A stretch of DNA of 22,680 bases from assembly GCA_002385475.1 (NCBI GenBank), contig DGDO01000001.1, positions 1 to 22,680 on the forward strand, given 5' to 3'. Shown here piece by piece: positions 1 to 7,709 of the stretch. Position 1 is the first letter of the stretch. Every line of letters begins with the position of its first letter. The DNA is from Candidatus Sordicultor fermentans (GTDB lineage: Bacteria; Atribacterota; Atribacteria; Atribacterales; Caldatribacteriaceae). The notes under the pieces were generated by a model, which saw nothing but the letters and a program-made list of their open reading frames with translations, did not search any database and had not been told where the DNA came from. A program made the translations under genes and the position numbers.

Positions 1-88
1 CTTCCAGCGAAGAAACTCGTCGGGAACCAAATTTTTCCTCGATTTCCCCTATCCGGGATATGAGTCTTTCCAGATGACAAGGAACCAC
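1..88 (-). CDS. Start of the gene downstream of fliJ (partial; possibly a flagellar-region lytic transglycosylase)
   Basis: An open frame begins at a GTG (88-86), nine bases after an AAAGGGGG Shine-Dalgarno-like run that overlaps the fliJ stop, and runs off the left edge. The 29 visible residues begin VVPCHLERLISRIGEIEEKF. The RIxEIExKFG pattern resembles the N-termini of lytic transglycosylases often encoded after fliJ, which open the peptidoglycan for rod assembly. That identity is an inference from a short stretch and from position; a hook-length or hook-cap protein is also possible. No ATG is available in this region, so GTG is the likely start. Confidence 0.45.
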   Translation of the reverse strand, partial: MVPCHLERLISRIGEIEEKFGSRRVSSLE

Positions 89-94
89 AATACT

Positions 95-541
95 CTACCC
101 CCTTTTATACCTGTGGATGGTGATTTCATCCAGGTTTTTCTGGTCATTCCTAGCTACCTCTATTTTAAAATTCTCATAATCTTTGTCTTTCAATTTTTCC
201 ATAACTTTTCTATCAATTGCCGCCTCCATTAGCTCTTCTCTGGTTTTGCGCATTTGTTCTTCCAGTTGCTTCAGTGAATCCTTAATTATCTCTACCCTCT
301 TTTCCAGGTTCTCGAGATACCATTCATAAAACATTTCCTCTTCAACCCGAAAATCGGCATTCACTTCTCTTTTTTCCCGGCGCTCCACCAGAGCCCCCTC
401 TTTTTTCTTCTCCAGAGAGAGAAGATGCCCTTTTTGAGCCTCAATTATTCTTTCCAGTTCTGCTACCCGGGCTCCAATCAGGTCTTCCCTGACTTTACGA
501 ACATCTAAAACTTTCTGCAGCTTGAATTCATACCCTTTCAT
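95..541 (-). CDS. fliJ: Flagellar export protein FliJ
   Basis: 148 residues, almost entirely charged, with long heptad-like helices (for example residues 20-70 and 75-115), as expected of the FliJ coiled coil. FliJ sits in the centre of the FliI hexamer as the stalk of the type III export ATPase and also escorts export chaperones. The typical N-terminus F-x-L-Q-K-V-L-D-V-R is visible at residues 6-15. Sequence conservation in this family is low, so the call rests on that motif, length, composition and position directly after fliI. The ATG is 3 bases after the fliI stop, and its Shine-Dalgarno (AAGGAG) lies inside the fliI 3' end, implying translational coupling. Confidence 0.88.
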   Translation of the reverse strand: MKGYEFKLQKVLDVRKVREDLIGARVAELERIIEAQKGHLLSLEKKKEGALVERREKREVNADFRVEEEMFYEWYLENLEKRVEIIKDSLKQLEEQMRKTREELMEAAIDRKVMEKLKDKDYENFKIEVARNDQKNLDEITIHRYKRG

Positions 542-544
542 TTA

Positions 545-1861
545 TTATTCTTCTCCTTCAAAGAGCTGAAAAAGAAGAGCCTGAGTTTCTTCCCAGGAAA
601 AACTCTCTTCTATCTCCTGGCGCAAAAATTCCCTCACCCTATCTATCATCGCTAAAGCGTAATCAATGCGGGAGTTAGAACCACGCTCATAAGCACCAAT
701 GTTTATCAAATCTTCTGCCTCCCGATAAGTAGCCAGAACTTCTCGCAATTTCTGAGCCATATGTTGCTGTCTCTTATCAGTAATATCAGGCATAAGGCGA
801 CTTACGCTCTGCAAAACATCTATAGAAGGATAATGTCCTTCAAAAGACAAGTTACGGGAAAGAACGATATGCCCATCCAGAATAGCTCTTACTGCATCAG
901 CAATGGGCTCATTCATATCATCCCCTTCTACCAATACTGTATAAAGAGCGGTGATGCTTCCCTGCTGCGAATTTCCCGTTCTTTCCATCAACCGGGGAAG
1001 CAAGGTAAACACTGAAGGGGTATAGCCTCTCGTAGTAGGTGGCTCTCCCACCGCAAGACCTAATTCTCTTTGAGCCATGGCCAGACGAGTGACTGAATCC
1101 ATGAGAAAAAGAACATCTTTTCCTTTATCTCTAAAATATTCAGCAATAGCAGTAGCACAAAAAGCAGCTTTAATTCGCAACAGTGGAGCCTTATCCGAAG
1201 TAGCTACCACAAGACAACTCCGGCGCAAGCCTTCTTCTCCTAAGTCTTTTTCAATAAACTCTTTTACTTCTCTTCCTCTTTCCCCCACCAGAGCTATAAC
1301 ATTGACATCACTCTGAGCATAACGAGCAATCATCCCCAAAAGGGTGCTCTTCCCTACTCCGCTTCCAGAAAAAATACCCACTCTCTGTCCCTTCCCGCAG
1401 GTGAGCACTCCATCTATAGCTTTAATTCCCAGAGGTAAAACTTCCCTGATGGGCTTTCTATCCAAGGGAGGAGGTGGTTCACGATCCAGAGGATATTCTG
1501 TCTCTCCCTCTATAGGACCTTTGCCATCCATAGGACGACCCAGCGCATCTAATACCCGTCCCAGCAAGTCTTCCCCCACTTTTATTTTCATTTCTTTTCC
1601 CAGAGCTATAACCTCACTTCCCAGCTCAATTCCGCTTCTTTCTCCTAAAGGCATAAGTAAAGTTCTCTCTCCTCGGAAACCCACTACTTCAGCTAATATC
1701 TCGTTTTCCCTGTCCAGTGAGCGCACCCGACACAACTCCCCCACCCGACAGGAAGGGCCTTGAGATTCCATCACTATTCCCACCGATTGCAGAACTTTTC
1801 CATTTAAGCGCAAGGGATCGATATTCTCAACTATTTCTTTCGCCTTAGAAAAATCAAGCAC
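545..1861 (-). CDS. fliI: Flagellum-specific ATP synthase FliI
   Basis: 438 residues, the normal length for FliI, the hexameric F1-beta-like ATPase that energises flagellar type III export at the membrane base. Visible motifs: Walker A SGSGVGKST (165-173), Walker B with Asp255 (LFLMDS), and the family block GEPPTTRGYTPSVF (272-285). The start is a GTG at 1861, six bases after a strong GAGGAGG; it overlaps the fliH stop by 8 bases, so FliH and FliI are probably made in coupled fashion. This fits their direct physical complex. Confidence 0.97.
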   Translation of the reverse strand: MLDFSKAKEIVENIDPLRLNGKVLQSVGIVMESQGPSCRVGELCRVRSLDRENEILAEVVGFRGERTLLMPLGERSGIELGSEVIALGKEMKIKVGEDLLGRVLDALGRPMDGKGPIEGETEYPLDREPPPPLDRKPIREVLPLGIKAIDGVLTCGKGQRVGIFSGSGVGKSTLLGMIARYAQSDVNVIALVGERGREVKEFIEKDLGEEGLRRSCLVVATSDKAPLLRIKAAFCATAIAEYFRDKGKDVLFLMDSVTRLAMAQRELGLAVGEPPTTRGYTPSVFTLLPRLMERTGNSQQGSITALYTVLVEGDDMNEPIADAVRAILDGHIVLSRNLSFEGHYPSIDVLQSVSRLMPDITDKRQQHMAQKLREVLATYREAEDLINIGAYERGSNSRIDYALAMIDRVREFLRQEIEESFSWEETQALLFQLFEGEE

Positions 1862-2576
1862 TGGTTCCCTCCTCTAAAACCTGAAACAACTCCTCTTTAA
1901 TGTTTTCTAACTGAGTATCTATTCGAGCATCTATGCTGCCAAAAGCAGTTTCTACCAAACATTCTCCTCTTTTTAAGCGATGGTCCTCTTGAATTTCCAG
2001 ATAATCTATCCCGTCTATTTTCCTCATCAATTCTTCTCTTATTTCCCGAACCAGGTTATATTCTTCTTCACTCACCCGTAAAACCACTCGCCCCCGGTTG
2101 CTCAGCTTTTTCAAAGCCTTCTCCACCAGACGTCCGATAAATGGTTCTCTTTCTACCTCCCTTTCTATAATTTTCCGGGCAATAACAAAGCTAAGTTCCA
2201 GAAGAGGCTCTTTCATTTTTTCTATCATTTCTTCTCGATAATTATAAATCTCTAAAAGCTCTTGCTCCCAAACAGCCACCTTCTCCTGCCATTCTTTGTG
2301 TACCTCTTCTATTCCTATTCTTCTGCCTTCCTCCAGCCCTTCTCTTCGAGCTCTATCTTCTATTTCTTTTCTTTTAGATTCCGCTTCTTCCAGTATCTCC
2401 TGAGCTTTTCTTTTCGCTTCTTCAATAATAAGGCTTCTTTCTTCCTGAAATTTATCTTCGTTCTCCCTTTCTTCTTCCTTTACTACCATTTTCCCATCGT
2501 CCTGTTCTTCTTCTCCTACCAGGAATAGTTCAGGGAGAAATTCCACTTCTTTGTAAAGCCTAAACAAAGATCTCAT
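1854..2576 (-). CDS. fliH: Flagellar assembly protein FliH
   Basis: About 240 residues. FliH is the regulatory partner of FliI and forms the peripheral stalk linking the ATPase to the C-ring. An acidic N-terminal region is followed by a long Glu/Lys/Arg coiled coil (roughly residues 45-120) and a C-terminal domain with the E-R-E-V-E-R-E-P-F pattern and a closing segment CLVETAFGSIDARIDTQLENI, typical of the FliH/YscL/V-ATPase E family. An upstream in-frame TTG at 2597 has no good ribosome site. The ATG at 2576 is preceded by GGAGGGGAGG at ideal spacing, so I place the start there. It overlaps the end of fliG by 17 bases. Confidence 0.92.
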   Translation of the reverse strand: MRSLFRLYKEVEFLPELFLVGEEEQDDGKMVVKEEERENEDKFQEERSLIIEEAKRKAQEILEEAESKRKEIEDRARREGLEEGRRIGIEEVHKEWQEKVAVWEQELLEIYNYREEMIEKMKEPLLELSFVIARKIIEREVEREPFIGRLVEKALKKLSNRGRVVLRVSEEEYNLVREIREELMRKIDGIDYLEIQEDHRLKRGECLVETAFGSIDARIDTQLENIKEELFQVLEEGTSA

Positions 2577-3582
2577 CCTCCCCTCCGCCACGGACAATTA
2601 TAATTTCACCTGCTTCTTCCAGGCGGCGAATGGTGTTGACAATCTTCTGTTGAGCCTCGTTAACTACCCGCGCTCTCACCGGACCCATGTACTCCATATC
2701 TTCTTTAATCATCTGTGCTGCTCTCTGAGAAACATTGTGGAAAATTTTATCTTGTAGCTCTGGAGAGGCACCTTTCAAAGCCAGAGCTAAATCTTTCATA
2801 TCCACCTGTCTTAACACCAGTTGTATTGCTCGATCATCCAGAGTTATAATATCCTCAAAGACAAACATCTCCGATTTAATTTCTTCTGCCAGCTCTGGAT
2901 CTCTCTCTTCTAGAGCTTCCAAAATGCTCCTTTCTGTTCCTCTATCACTCTTATTCAAAATCTCCACCAGCTTTTTCTTCCCCCCCACTCTGGTAAAATC
3001 CTGGGTAGTAAGGAAATTAGAAATTTTTCTCTCCAAAACTGCCTCAATCTCTTTAACTATTTCTGGAGAGGTTCGATCCATAAGAGCTACCCTCATAGCT
3101 ACTTCCCCTCGCACACTTTCAGGAAGATTTCCCAAAACCACCGCTGCTTGTTCCGGTCTTAAATAGGAAAGGATTAAAGCAATAGTTTGAGGATGCTCAT
3201 TTTGAATGAAATTCACGAGCTGCAGCGGGTCAGCCCGGCGCAAAGATTCAAAGGGAGTAATTTCTAAAGTGGCAGAGAGCCGGCTGATAATTTCTTGAGC
3301 CCTGTGAGGACCTAAGGCTTTCTCTAAGAGTTGCCGGGCGTAATCTACGCCTCCCTGGGAAATATATTGTTGAGCTAAAGCCAGATGATAAAATTCACCA
3401 ATGACTTCCTCTCGCAACTCCGGAGGAACTTTTTCCAGAGTGGCTATTTCCAGGGTTATATCTTCTATCTCTTCGTCGGTAAGCCTTTTTAAGATTTGAG
3501 CAGCCAGATCCGGCCCCAGACTCACAAGGAGAATGGCCGCTTTTTGTCTGCCAGTAAGTGACCTACGCTGAACGATAGACAT
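2560..3582 (-). CDS. fliG: Flagellar motor switch protein FliG
   Basis: 340 residues, full length. FliG forms the top of the C-ring, binds FliF through its N-terminal domain and contacts the stator through its C-terminal charged helix. Visible landmarks: FliG-N (about 10-100), the EHPQ motif (129-132) of the middle domain, the VGG hinge region (199-201), MFVFEDI (239-245), and a C-terminal torque domain with the expected alternating Arg/Lys and Asp/Glu residues. The ATG is 3 bases after the fliF stop. Confidence 0.98.
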   Translation of the reverse strand: MSIVQRRSLTGRQKAAILLVSLGPDLAAQILKRLTDEEIEDITLEIATLEKVPPELREEVIGEFYHLALAQQYISQGGVDYARQLLEKALGPHRAQEIISRLSATLEITPFESLRRADPLQLVNFIQNEHPQTIALILSYLRPEQAAVVLGNLPESVRGEVAMRVALMDRTSPEIVKEIEAVLERKISNFLTTQDFTRVGGKKKLVEILNKSDRGTERSILEALEERDPELAEEIKSEMFVFEDIITLDDRAIQLVLRQVDMKDLALALKGASPELQDKIFHNVSQRAAQMIKEDMEYMGPVRARVVNEAQQKIVNTIRRLEEAGEIIIVRGGGEDEIFV

Positions 3583-3585
3583 AAG

Positions 3586-5172
3586 CTAATCCTCATGTAA
3601 CCAGCTTCTCAGAAGTTTGACCGCATCTTCCGGACTGGTGTGTACTAATTTTTTGATATCTTCTTCCATTCTTTTTTGCACTTCCATTTTTACCTTTTCC
3701 TCGGGGCTAAGTTCCACCGGCCTAATAGGAGGTAATCTTTCCTCTTCATATCTTTCTTCTTCTTCATAAAATTCTGCCATCACTCTTTCGGGAAGAGTAG
3801 CAGAAACCAGTATTCTTCTTCCCAGAGAGTACATCAAAAAGATTAAAAGCGCTATTAACCCATACTTAGCTAAAAGCTCTATCCACCTCATCATATTCTG
3901 AGAAGCTAAAGCTTTCTTTTCTTCTTCTTGCATCTCTCGATTGAAAGGAAGAGATTCCACAATCAGCATATCTCCTCGTTCTTCACTCAAGCCTGCTGCT
4001 GCCTTAACTACCCCTTCTATCTTTTCCACTTGTTCAGGAGGAAGATCGCCATCCACGAGCACTGCTACCGAAAGCCTGGTAATTTTCCCCGGAGAAGAAG
4101 CAAATTTCTCCATCACCCGGTTAATCTCATAGTTCACTGTTGACTCCCGACGGGTATAATCGCTGGTTTCTCCTGCTTCCTGGCTTTCTTCACCATAGAC
4201 AGGAATATTAGAGGCTACTCCCGGAACACCCCCTGGAACAGCAATTCCCCCTCGATACTTTTCTTCTGTCTCCTGAGTACTTCTCGCTACTCCTTCTCCT
4301 CCTCTTATTGGCTCAAAGGTTTCCTTCTGGCCCTCTCGCTGTTCAAAATCCAAATCAGCACTCACCCGTACCACCGCCTGATGGTAGCCCAGAGCGCTCT
4401 CCAGCATAGATTGGATCCTATTTGTAAGAGTTGTCTCTACTTCCTTTTTCATTTCTAACTGAGTAGCAGTAAGACGAGATAAAGTTGCCCAGCTGGAGTC
4501 ATCTCCACTACCACTAGCTAAAACGTTTCCTCGATCATCGATAATAGCTACTCGATTAGGATTTAAACCTTCTACACTATTGGCTACTAAATTAGTAATA
4601 GCTTCTATCTGAGCATCCTGGAGAGTGGCTCCAGAGCGGAGCTTTAGAACCACTGAAGCAGTGGGTGGCTTTTCTTCTTCAGCGAAAAGCCGCTCTTCCG
4701 GAACTGCAAGATGCACCCGGGCTCCTTCTACTTCTTTGAGCTCCATGATGGTTCTTTCCAGCTCCCCCTGCAAAGCTCGTTGATAGTTAACTTTCTGTAA
4801 AAAACTGGTAAGACCAAAAGTATTTTTATCAAAAATCTCAAAACCTGCTCCCCGAGCAGGCAAACCCTCTTGAGCTAACTTCATTCGCGCTTCGTAAACT
4901 CTATCTTGGGGAACCAGAATTTTAGTTCCTCCACCGGAGAGTTCATAAGGAATACCCAGTTCTTTCAATTTATCCACTACTTCTCCTGCTTCTTCTACCG
5001 ATAGGTTTTGAAATAGAGGAGCATAATCTGGTTTCCCAGCATAAAGAAAGAGAGTAACCAACCCTGCCACCAAAACAGTAGAAATAAGCAAAAGCAATAA
5101 TCTTTGCCCCTGGTCCATTCCTTCCCAGGTTTTTTTTGCCTGTTCAGCAAAGTCAGCTAATGGATTCTTCAT
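3586..5172 (-). CDS. fliF: Flagellar MS-ring protein FliF
   Basis: 528 residues, the usual length. FliF builds the MS ring in the cytoplasmic membrane, the first platform of the basal body. Two membrane segments are seen, at about 25-45 and 429-451, enclosing the secretin-like/YscJ-type periplasmic domains. The periplasmic part includes the E-R-T-I region and a Gly/Glu-rich linker near 285-340. The C-terminal cytoplasmic tail ends in SPEDAVKLLRSWLHED, the FliG-binding helix. The ATG lies 7 bases after the fliE stop. Confidence 0.98.
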   Translation of the reverse strand: MKNPLADFAEQAKKTWEGMDQGQRLLLLLISTVLVAGLVTLFLYAGKPDYAPLFQNLSVEEAGEVVDKLKELGIPYELSGGGTKILVPQDRVYEARMKLAQEGLPARGAGFEIFDKNTFGLTSFLQKVNYQRALQGELERTIMELKEVEGARVHLAVPEERLFAEEEKPPTASVVLKLRSGATLQDAQIEAITNLVANSVEGLNPNRVAIIDDRGNVLASGSGDDSSWATLSRLTATQLEMKKEVETTLTNRIQSMLESALGYHQAVVRVSADLDFEQREGQKETFEPIRGGEGVARSTQETEEKYRGGIAVPGGVPGVASNIPVYGEESQEAGETSDYTRRESTVNYEINRVMEKFASSPGKITRLSVAVLVDGDLPPEQVEKIEGVVKAAAGLSEERGDMLIVESLPFNREMQEEEKKALASQNMMRWIELLAKYGLIALLIFLMYSLGRRILVSATLPERVMAEFYEEEERYEEERLPPIRPVELSPEEKVKMEVQKRMEEDIKKLVHTSPEDAVKLLRSWLHED

Positions 5173-5179
5173 AAATCGT

Positions 5180-5470
5180 TTACACCTGCATACGCATTAT
5201 TTCTTGATAGGCTTCTACTACTTTATTCCTCACCTGCACTGCAATCCCCAGAGCTAAATCGGCTTTTTCCAGAGCTATAAAAGCGTTATGGATATCTTCC
5301 TCTCCTTGTGCTACCTTTTCTACCATCTGGTCCGCCTCAACCTGCAACTTGTTTACTTTTTGCAAAGCTTGATTTAAATATTCTCCAAATCCTCCAGCTC
5401 CTCGAGAAAGACCAGAAATTTCTTCCTCCCAACCCAGAGAAAGAGAAGATATGTTGTTTTCTATTCTCAT
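5180..5470 (-). CDS. fliE: Flagellar hook-basal body complex protein FliE
   Basis: 96 residues. FliE joins the MS ring to the proximal rod and is among the first proteins exported. The family pattern is clear in the C-terminal half: DIHNAFIALEKADLAL followed by Q-V-R-N-K-V-V-E-A-Y-Q-E-I-M-R-M-Q-V at the very end. The ATG start is 11 bases after flgC. It sits between flgC and fliF as in Firmicutes, Thermotogae and many other groups. Confidence 0.96.
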   Translation of the reverse strand: MRIENNISSLSLGWEEEISGLSRGAGGFGEYLNQALQKVNKLQVEADQMVEKVAQGEEDIHNAFIALEKADLALGIAVQVRNKVVEAYQEIMRMQV

Positions 5471-5481
5471 TTTCTAATCCC

Positions 5482-5877
5482 TCATTCTCGACCAATATTG
5501 AGAGCGCTGCTCATCATACTTTTGGTAGCATTTAACGCTGCTATGTTAGCTTCATAAGCCCGGGTAGCAGCCAGCATGTCTACCATTTCATTCACCAAAA
5601 CTACGTTAGGGTACTCCACCCACCCATCTGCATTGGCATCAGGGTGCTCAGGCTGGTAAATTAACTGCGAGGGGGTGGAGAGATCTTCCTGGATTCTATT
5701 TACTCTCACCCCTCCATTTTTTGCCACCTCAAATACCACCACTTTTCTTCGGTATGGTCCTCCACCTTGTGTTCTAGTGGTATCAGCATTAGCCACATTG
5801 GAAGATATAATATCCATTCGTAAACGTTCAGCAGTAAGAGCTGAAGCACTGACATCGAAATTTCGGAATATTTTCAC
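5482..5877 (-). CDS. flgC: Flagellar basal-body rod protein FlgC
   Basis: 131 residues, a proximal rod subunit. The N-terminal flagellar rod signature (SALTAERLRMDIISSNVANA, residues 12-31) and the C-terminal axial helix (MVDMLAATRAYEANIAALNA) are both present, so the protein is intact. The start is a GTG at 5877, eight bases after GGGAGGT, one base past the flgB stop codon. Confidence 0.97.
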   Translation of the reverse strand: MKIFRNFDVSASALTAERLRMDIISSNVANADTTRTQGGGPYRRKVVVFEVAKNGGVRVNRIQEDLSTPSQLIYQPEHPDANADGWVEYPNVVLVNEMVDMLAATRAYEANIAALNATKSMMSSALNIGRE

Positions 5878-5878
5878 C

Positions 5879-6274
5879 TCATCGTACCTCCCGGACCACT
5901 GTTTTCAATAAACCAAATTTTTTTGAAACCATGCGAGTTAGGGTTTGATAATAGAGAGTATTTTCCAAAATCAAAGTCATTTCCTTTTCCATATCCACTC
6001 CTCCTCCGTCTTGGCGCACTGAATATTCCTCCACCCCCTTATTAATTGACTCTTCTCCTTTCCCCGGCATCAGGTGATCAGGATGAGTTCGCCATAAATT
6101 TCCCTTTTTTTCACTTTCTCTCAAATAAGTTTCAAAGCTTACATCCTGGCGCTGGTAGCCAGGAGTCTCGACATTAGCCACATTGTCTATCAATAAGTTC
6201 TGCCGAGCTAAAGATAAATCCAGGCCTTTTTCTAAAGTTCTAAAAACTGGATCTTGAATAATCTCGTTTCTCAT
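5879..6274 (-). CDS. flgB: Flagellar basal-body rod protein FlgB
   Basis: 131 residues with the start chosen here. FlgB is a proximal rod subunit exported by the flagellar type III system. Visible: the rod signature ARQNLLIDNVANVETPGYQR and the C-terminal axial helix around LENTLYYQTLTRMVSKKF. A GTG nine bases further upstream (6283) is in frame, but it is itself part of the GAGGTG Shine-Dalgarno (6286-6281) that serves the ATG at 6274 with six-base spacing. The ATG is therefore the better start. This is the first gene of the rod/export block and has its own candidate sigma-54-type promoter about 40 bases upstream. Confidence 0.96.
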   Translation of the reverse strand: MRNEIIQDPVFRTLEKGLDLSLARQNLLIDNVANVETPGYQRQDVSFETYLRESEKKGNLWRTHPDHLMPGKGEESINKGVEEYSVRQDGGGVDMEKEMTLILENTLYYQTLTRMVSKKFGLLKTVVREVR

Positions 6275-6314
6275 TTTCTGCACCTCGGGCTTTTGCTTTC
6301 AACTGTTTAGCTAG

Positions 6315-6331
6315 GATAAATTATTGTGCCA
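6315..6331 (-). promoter_or_regulatory. Candidate variant sigma-54 promoter of flgB
   Basis: Minus strand reads TGGCACAATAATTTATC. The -24 element TGGCAC is a perfect sigma-54 match. The -12 region, at the exact sigma-54 spacing, is TTTATC in place of TTGCW. The predicted start of transcription is near 6305, giving a leader of about 30 bases before the flgB ATG with the ribosome site inside it. The same motif occurs in front of the lipoprotein gene (12194-12210). The neighbouring rpoN encodes a sigma-54 with an altered HTH, which makes an altered -12 element plausible; that link is inference. Confidence 0.6.
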
Positions 6332-6357
6332 AAAGGGGAGGGAAAGAAAAATTATAT

Positions 6358-6365
6358 GGGGGGGG
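6358..6365 (-). repeat. Homopolymer C8 (coding strand) between rpoN and flgB
   Basis: Eight consecutive C on the minus strand, 27 bases upstream of the candidate flgB -24 element and shortly after the rpoN stop. Long G/C runs are uncommon in this AT-rich sequence and are prone to slippage. Here a length change would alter only the spacing between upstream activator sites and the promoter. No function is shown. Confidence 0.5.
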
Positions 6366-6377
6366 AAAGTTCAAAAA

Positions 6378-7706
6378 TTATTTTTCTTTCAGTTTTTTGC
6401 GTAAGTAAGAAGGTAAAACACCCATTTCTTCCCGGTAAAGAGCACAAGTCCGGCGGGCTATATGAAAACCTTTTTTTTCTAATTCTTTCACTATTTCTCG
6501 GTCAGAAAGAGGACGATGAGGCGCTTCTTGAGCTAATATAAGTTTCATCATTTCCTTAACCGGGTAAGAACTGTCAAAGAAAAATTTGACACTCCTTACC
6601 ACTCCATCTGGAAAACAGATTGATTTTTCTTTCAATACTTGGCAAACTGCACTCACGCTTACTCCTACTCCTTCGGCCACCTCCTTTTGAGTAAGAGGAA
6701 CAAAGTGACGAAACCCGCGAAGCAAAAAATCTTTTTCTCTTTCCACTATATAGTCTAAGACCCGCAATAACAGTTGATTTCGATAATTGAGACAAGATAC
6801 CACCTCTCGTGCTTCCTCCAGCTTTTCTTGCCAGAAAATTTTCTCTCGCTCCGGAGTACTTTTTCTTCGTTTCCGGTAAAAAGAGAGCACTTCTTCATTT
6901 ATTGTCAGTTGAAAATAAAGAGAAGGAGTGAGAAGCACTTCAAAACTATTTCTTCCTACATCCAGAATTTCTGCATCGGGAACGAGAAAAGGTAGAGGAG
7001 ATTCTAATTCTTCTGCCTCCCGACCCAGAGAAGCTTCAAAAAATTGCGCCGGAGAAAAAAAGAGATTTTCCTGATAGGGTTCCAGAAGTTCTTGAAACTT
7101 ATGGGGATGGGAAAGAAACTCTCGACGTACTGTTTCTTTTTCCTCCTTTTTTATCACTTCCAGCTCTATCATCTGTAAAATCAAAAAATCTATGGCGTCT
7201 TGAGCGGCAAAACCCAAAAAACCCTCTTTCCTCACTTTTTCAATTATCTTTTCTAAATTGTCTTCTTTTTCCTCCAGCAAAAAAGACAATTTTTCCAGGT
7301 CTTCTCGCAAAAATCCTTCTTCATCTAACCGAGCAATTAAAAAGTGGAGAATCTTTCTCTCTTCGGAACCCAGTTCTATGAAAGAAAAAATTTCTTTTTT
7401 CATAATTTCCTTCCAATCTTTTTTTTCTCTCCACTGAAGAAACTCTTCTCCTGAGAATTCCTTTTTCTCTCTCCTTCTTAAGTACCTCCCACAATGAGAA
7501 CACCGCTCAGGATAGCCACTAAAACTTCTTCCACAGTTATAACAAAAACTTCCCTCTCTTGCCTCCAGGAGGGGGTTTTCTTCTATCAATTTTTGCAATT
7601 TTTGCTCCAGCTGAGGAAGAGGTAGAGCCATCATTTCCACTGCTTGAACCATCTTGGGAATAAGTTGAGGACGTTGCAAAAGGCGAAGATCCGCTCTGAG
7701 CTCCAT
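6378..7706 (-). CDS. rpoN: RNA polymerase sigma-54 factor RpoN, variant with a zinc-ribbon-like insert
   Basis: 442 residues. RpoN directs RNA polymerase to -24/-12 promoters and needs an AAA+ activator. Region I is recognisable, ending ENPLLE (residues 43-48). Directly after it come Cys55, Cys58, Cys69 and Cys72 (CYNC-x10-CSHC), a zinc-ribbon-like knuckle pair absent from the sigma-54 proteins I know. A core-binding region (about 110-300) follows. The HTH (about 339-358) reads LTQKEVAEGVGVSVSAVCQV, lacking the near-universal ESTVSR recognition helix, and the following KY-Q-T-P-x-G block is KSICFPDGV. The RpoN box is ARRTCALYRE (417-426) against consensus ARRTVAKYRE. The frame is intact with no sign of decay. 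The ATG is 3 bases after the kinase stop. No enhancer-binding activator gene is in the window. Confidence 0.95.
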   Translation of the reverse strand: MELRADLRLLQRPQLIPKMVQAVEMMALPLPQLEQKLQKLIEENPLLEAREGSFCYNCGRSFSGYPERCSHCGRYLRRREKKEFSGEEFLQWREKKDWKEIMKKEIFSFIELGSEERKILHFLIARLDEEGFLREDLEKLSFLLEEKEDNLEKIIEKVRKEGFLGFAAQDAIDFLILQMIELEVIKKEEKETVRREFLSHPHKFQELLEPYQENLFFSPAQFFEASLGREAEELESPLPFLVPDAEILDVGRNSFEVLLTPSLYFQLTINEEVLSFYRKRRKSTPEREKIFWQEKLEEAREVVSCLNYRNQLLLRVLDYIVEREKDFLLRGFRHFVPLTQKEVAEGVGVSVSAVCQVLKEKSICFPDGVVRSVKFFFDSSYPVKEMMKLILAQEAPHRPLSDREIVKELEKKGFHIARRTCALYREEMGVLPSYLRKKLKEK

Positions 7707-7709
7707 ATA

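Noticed and set aside
1344..1763. Long plus-strand frame (139 codons) opposite fliI, with similar ones opposite fliG, cheA and rpoN
   Set aside because: Ser/Pro-rich shadows of conserved genes on the other strand; no motif of their own.
2577..2597. TTG start for fliH
   Set aside because: Poor ribosome site compared with GGAGGGGAGG in front of the ATG at 2576.
6283..6283. GTG start for flgB nine bases upstream of the chosen ATG
   Set aside because: This GTG is the end of the GAGGTG ribosome site itself.
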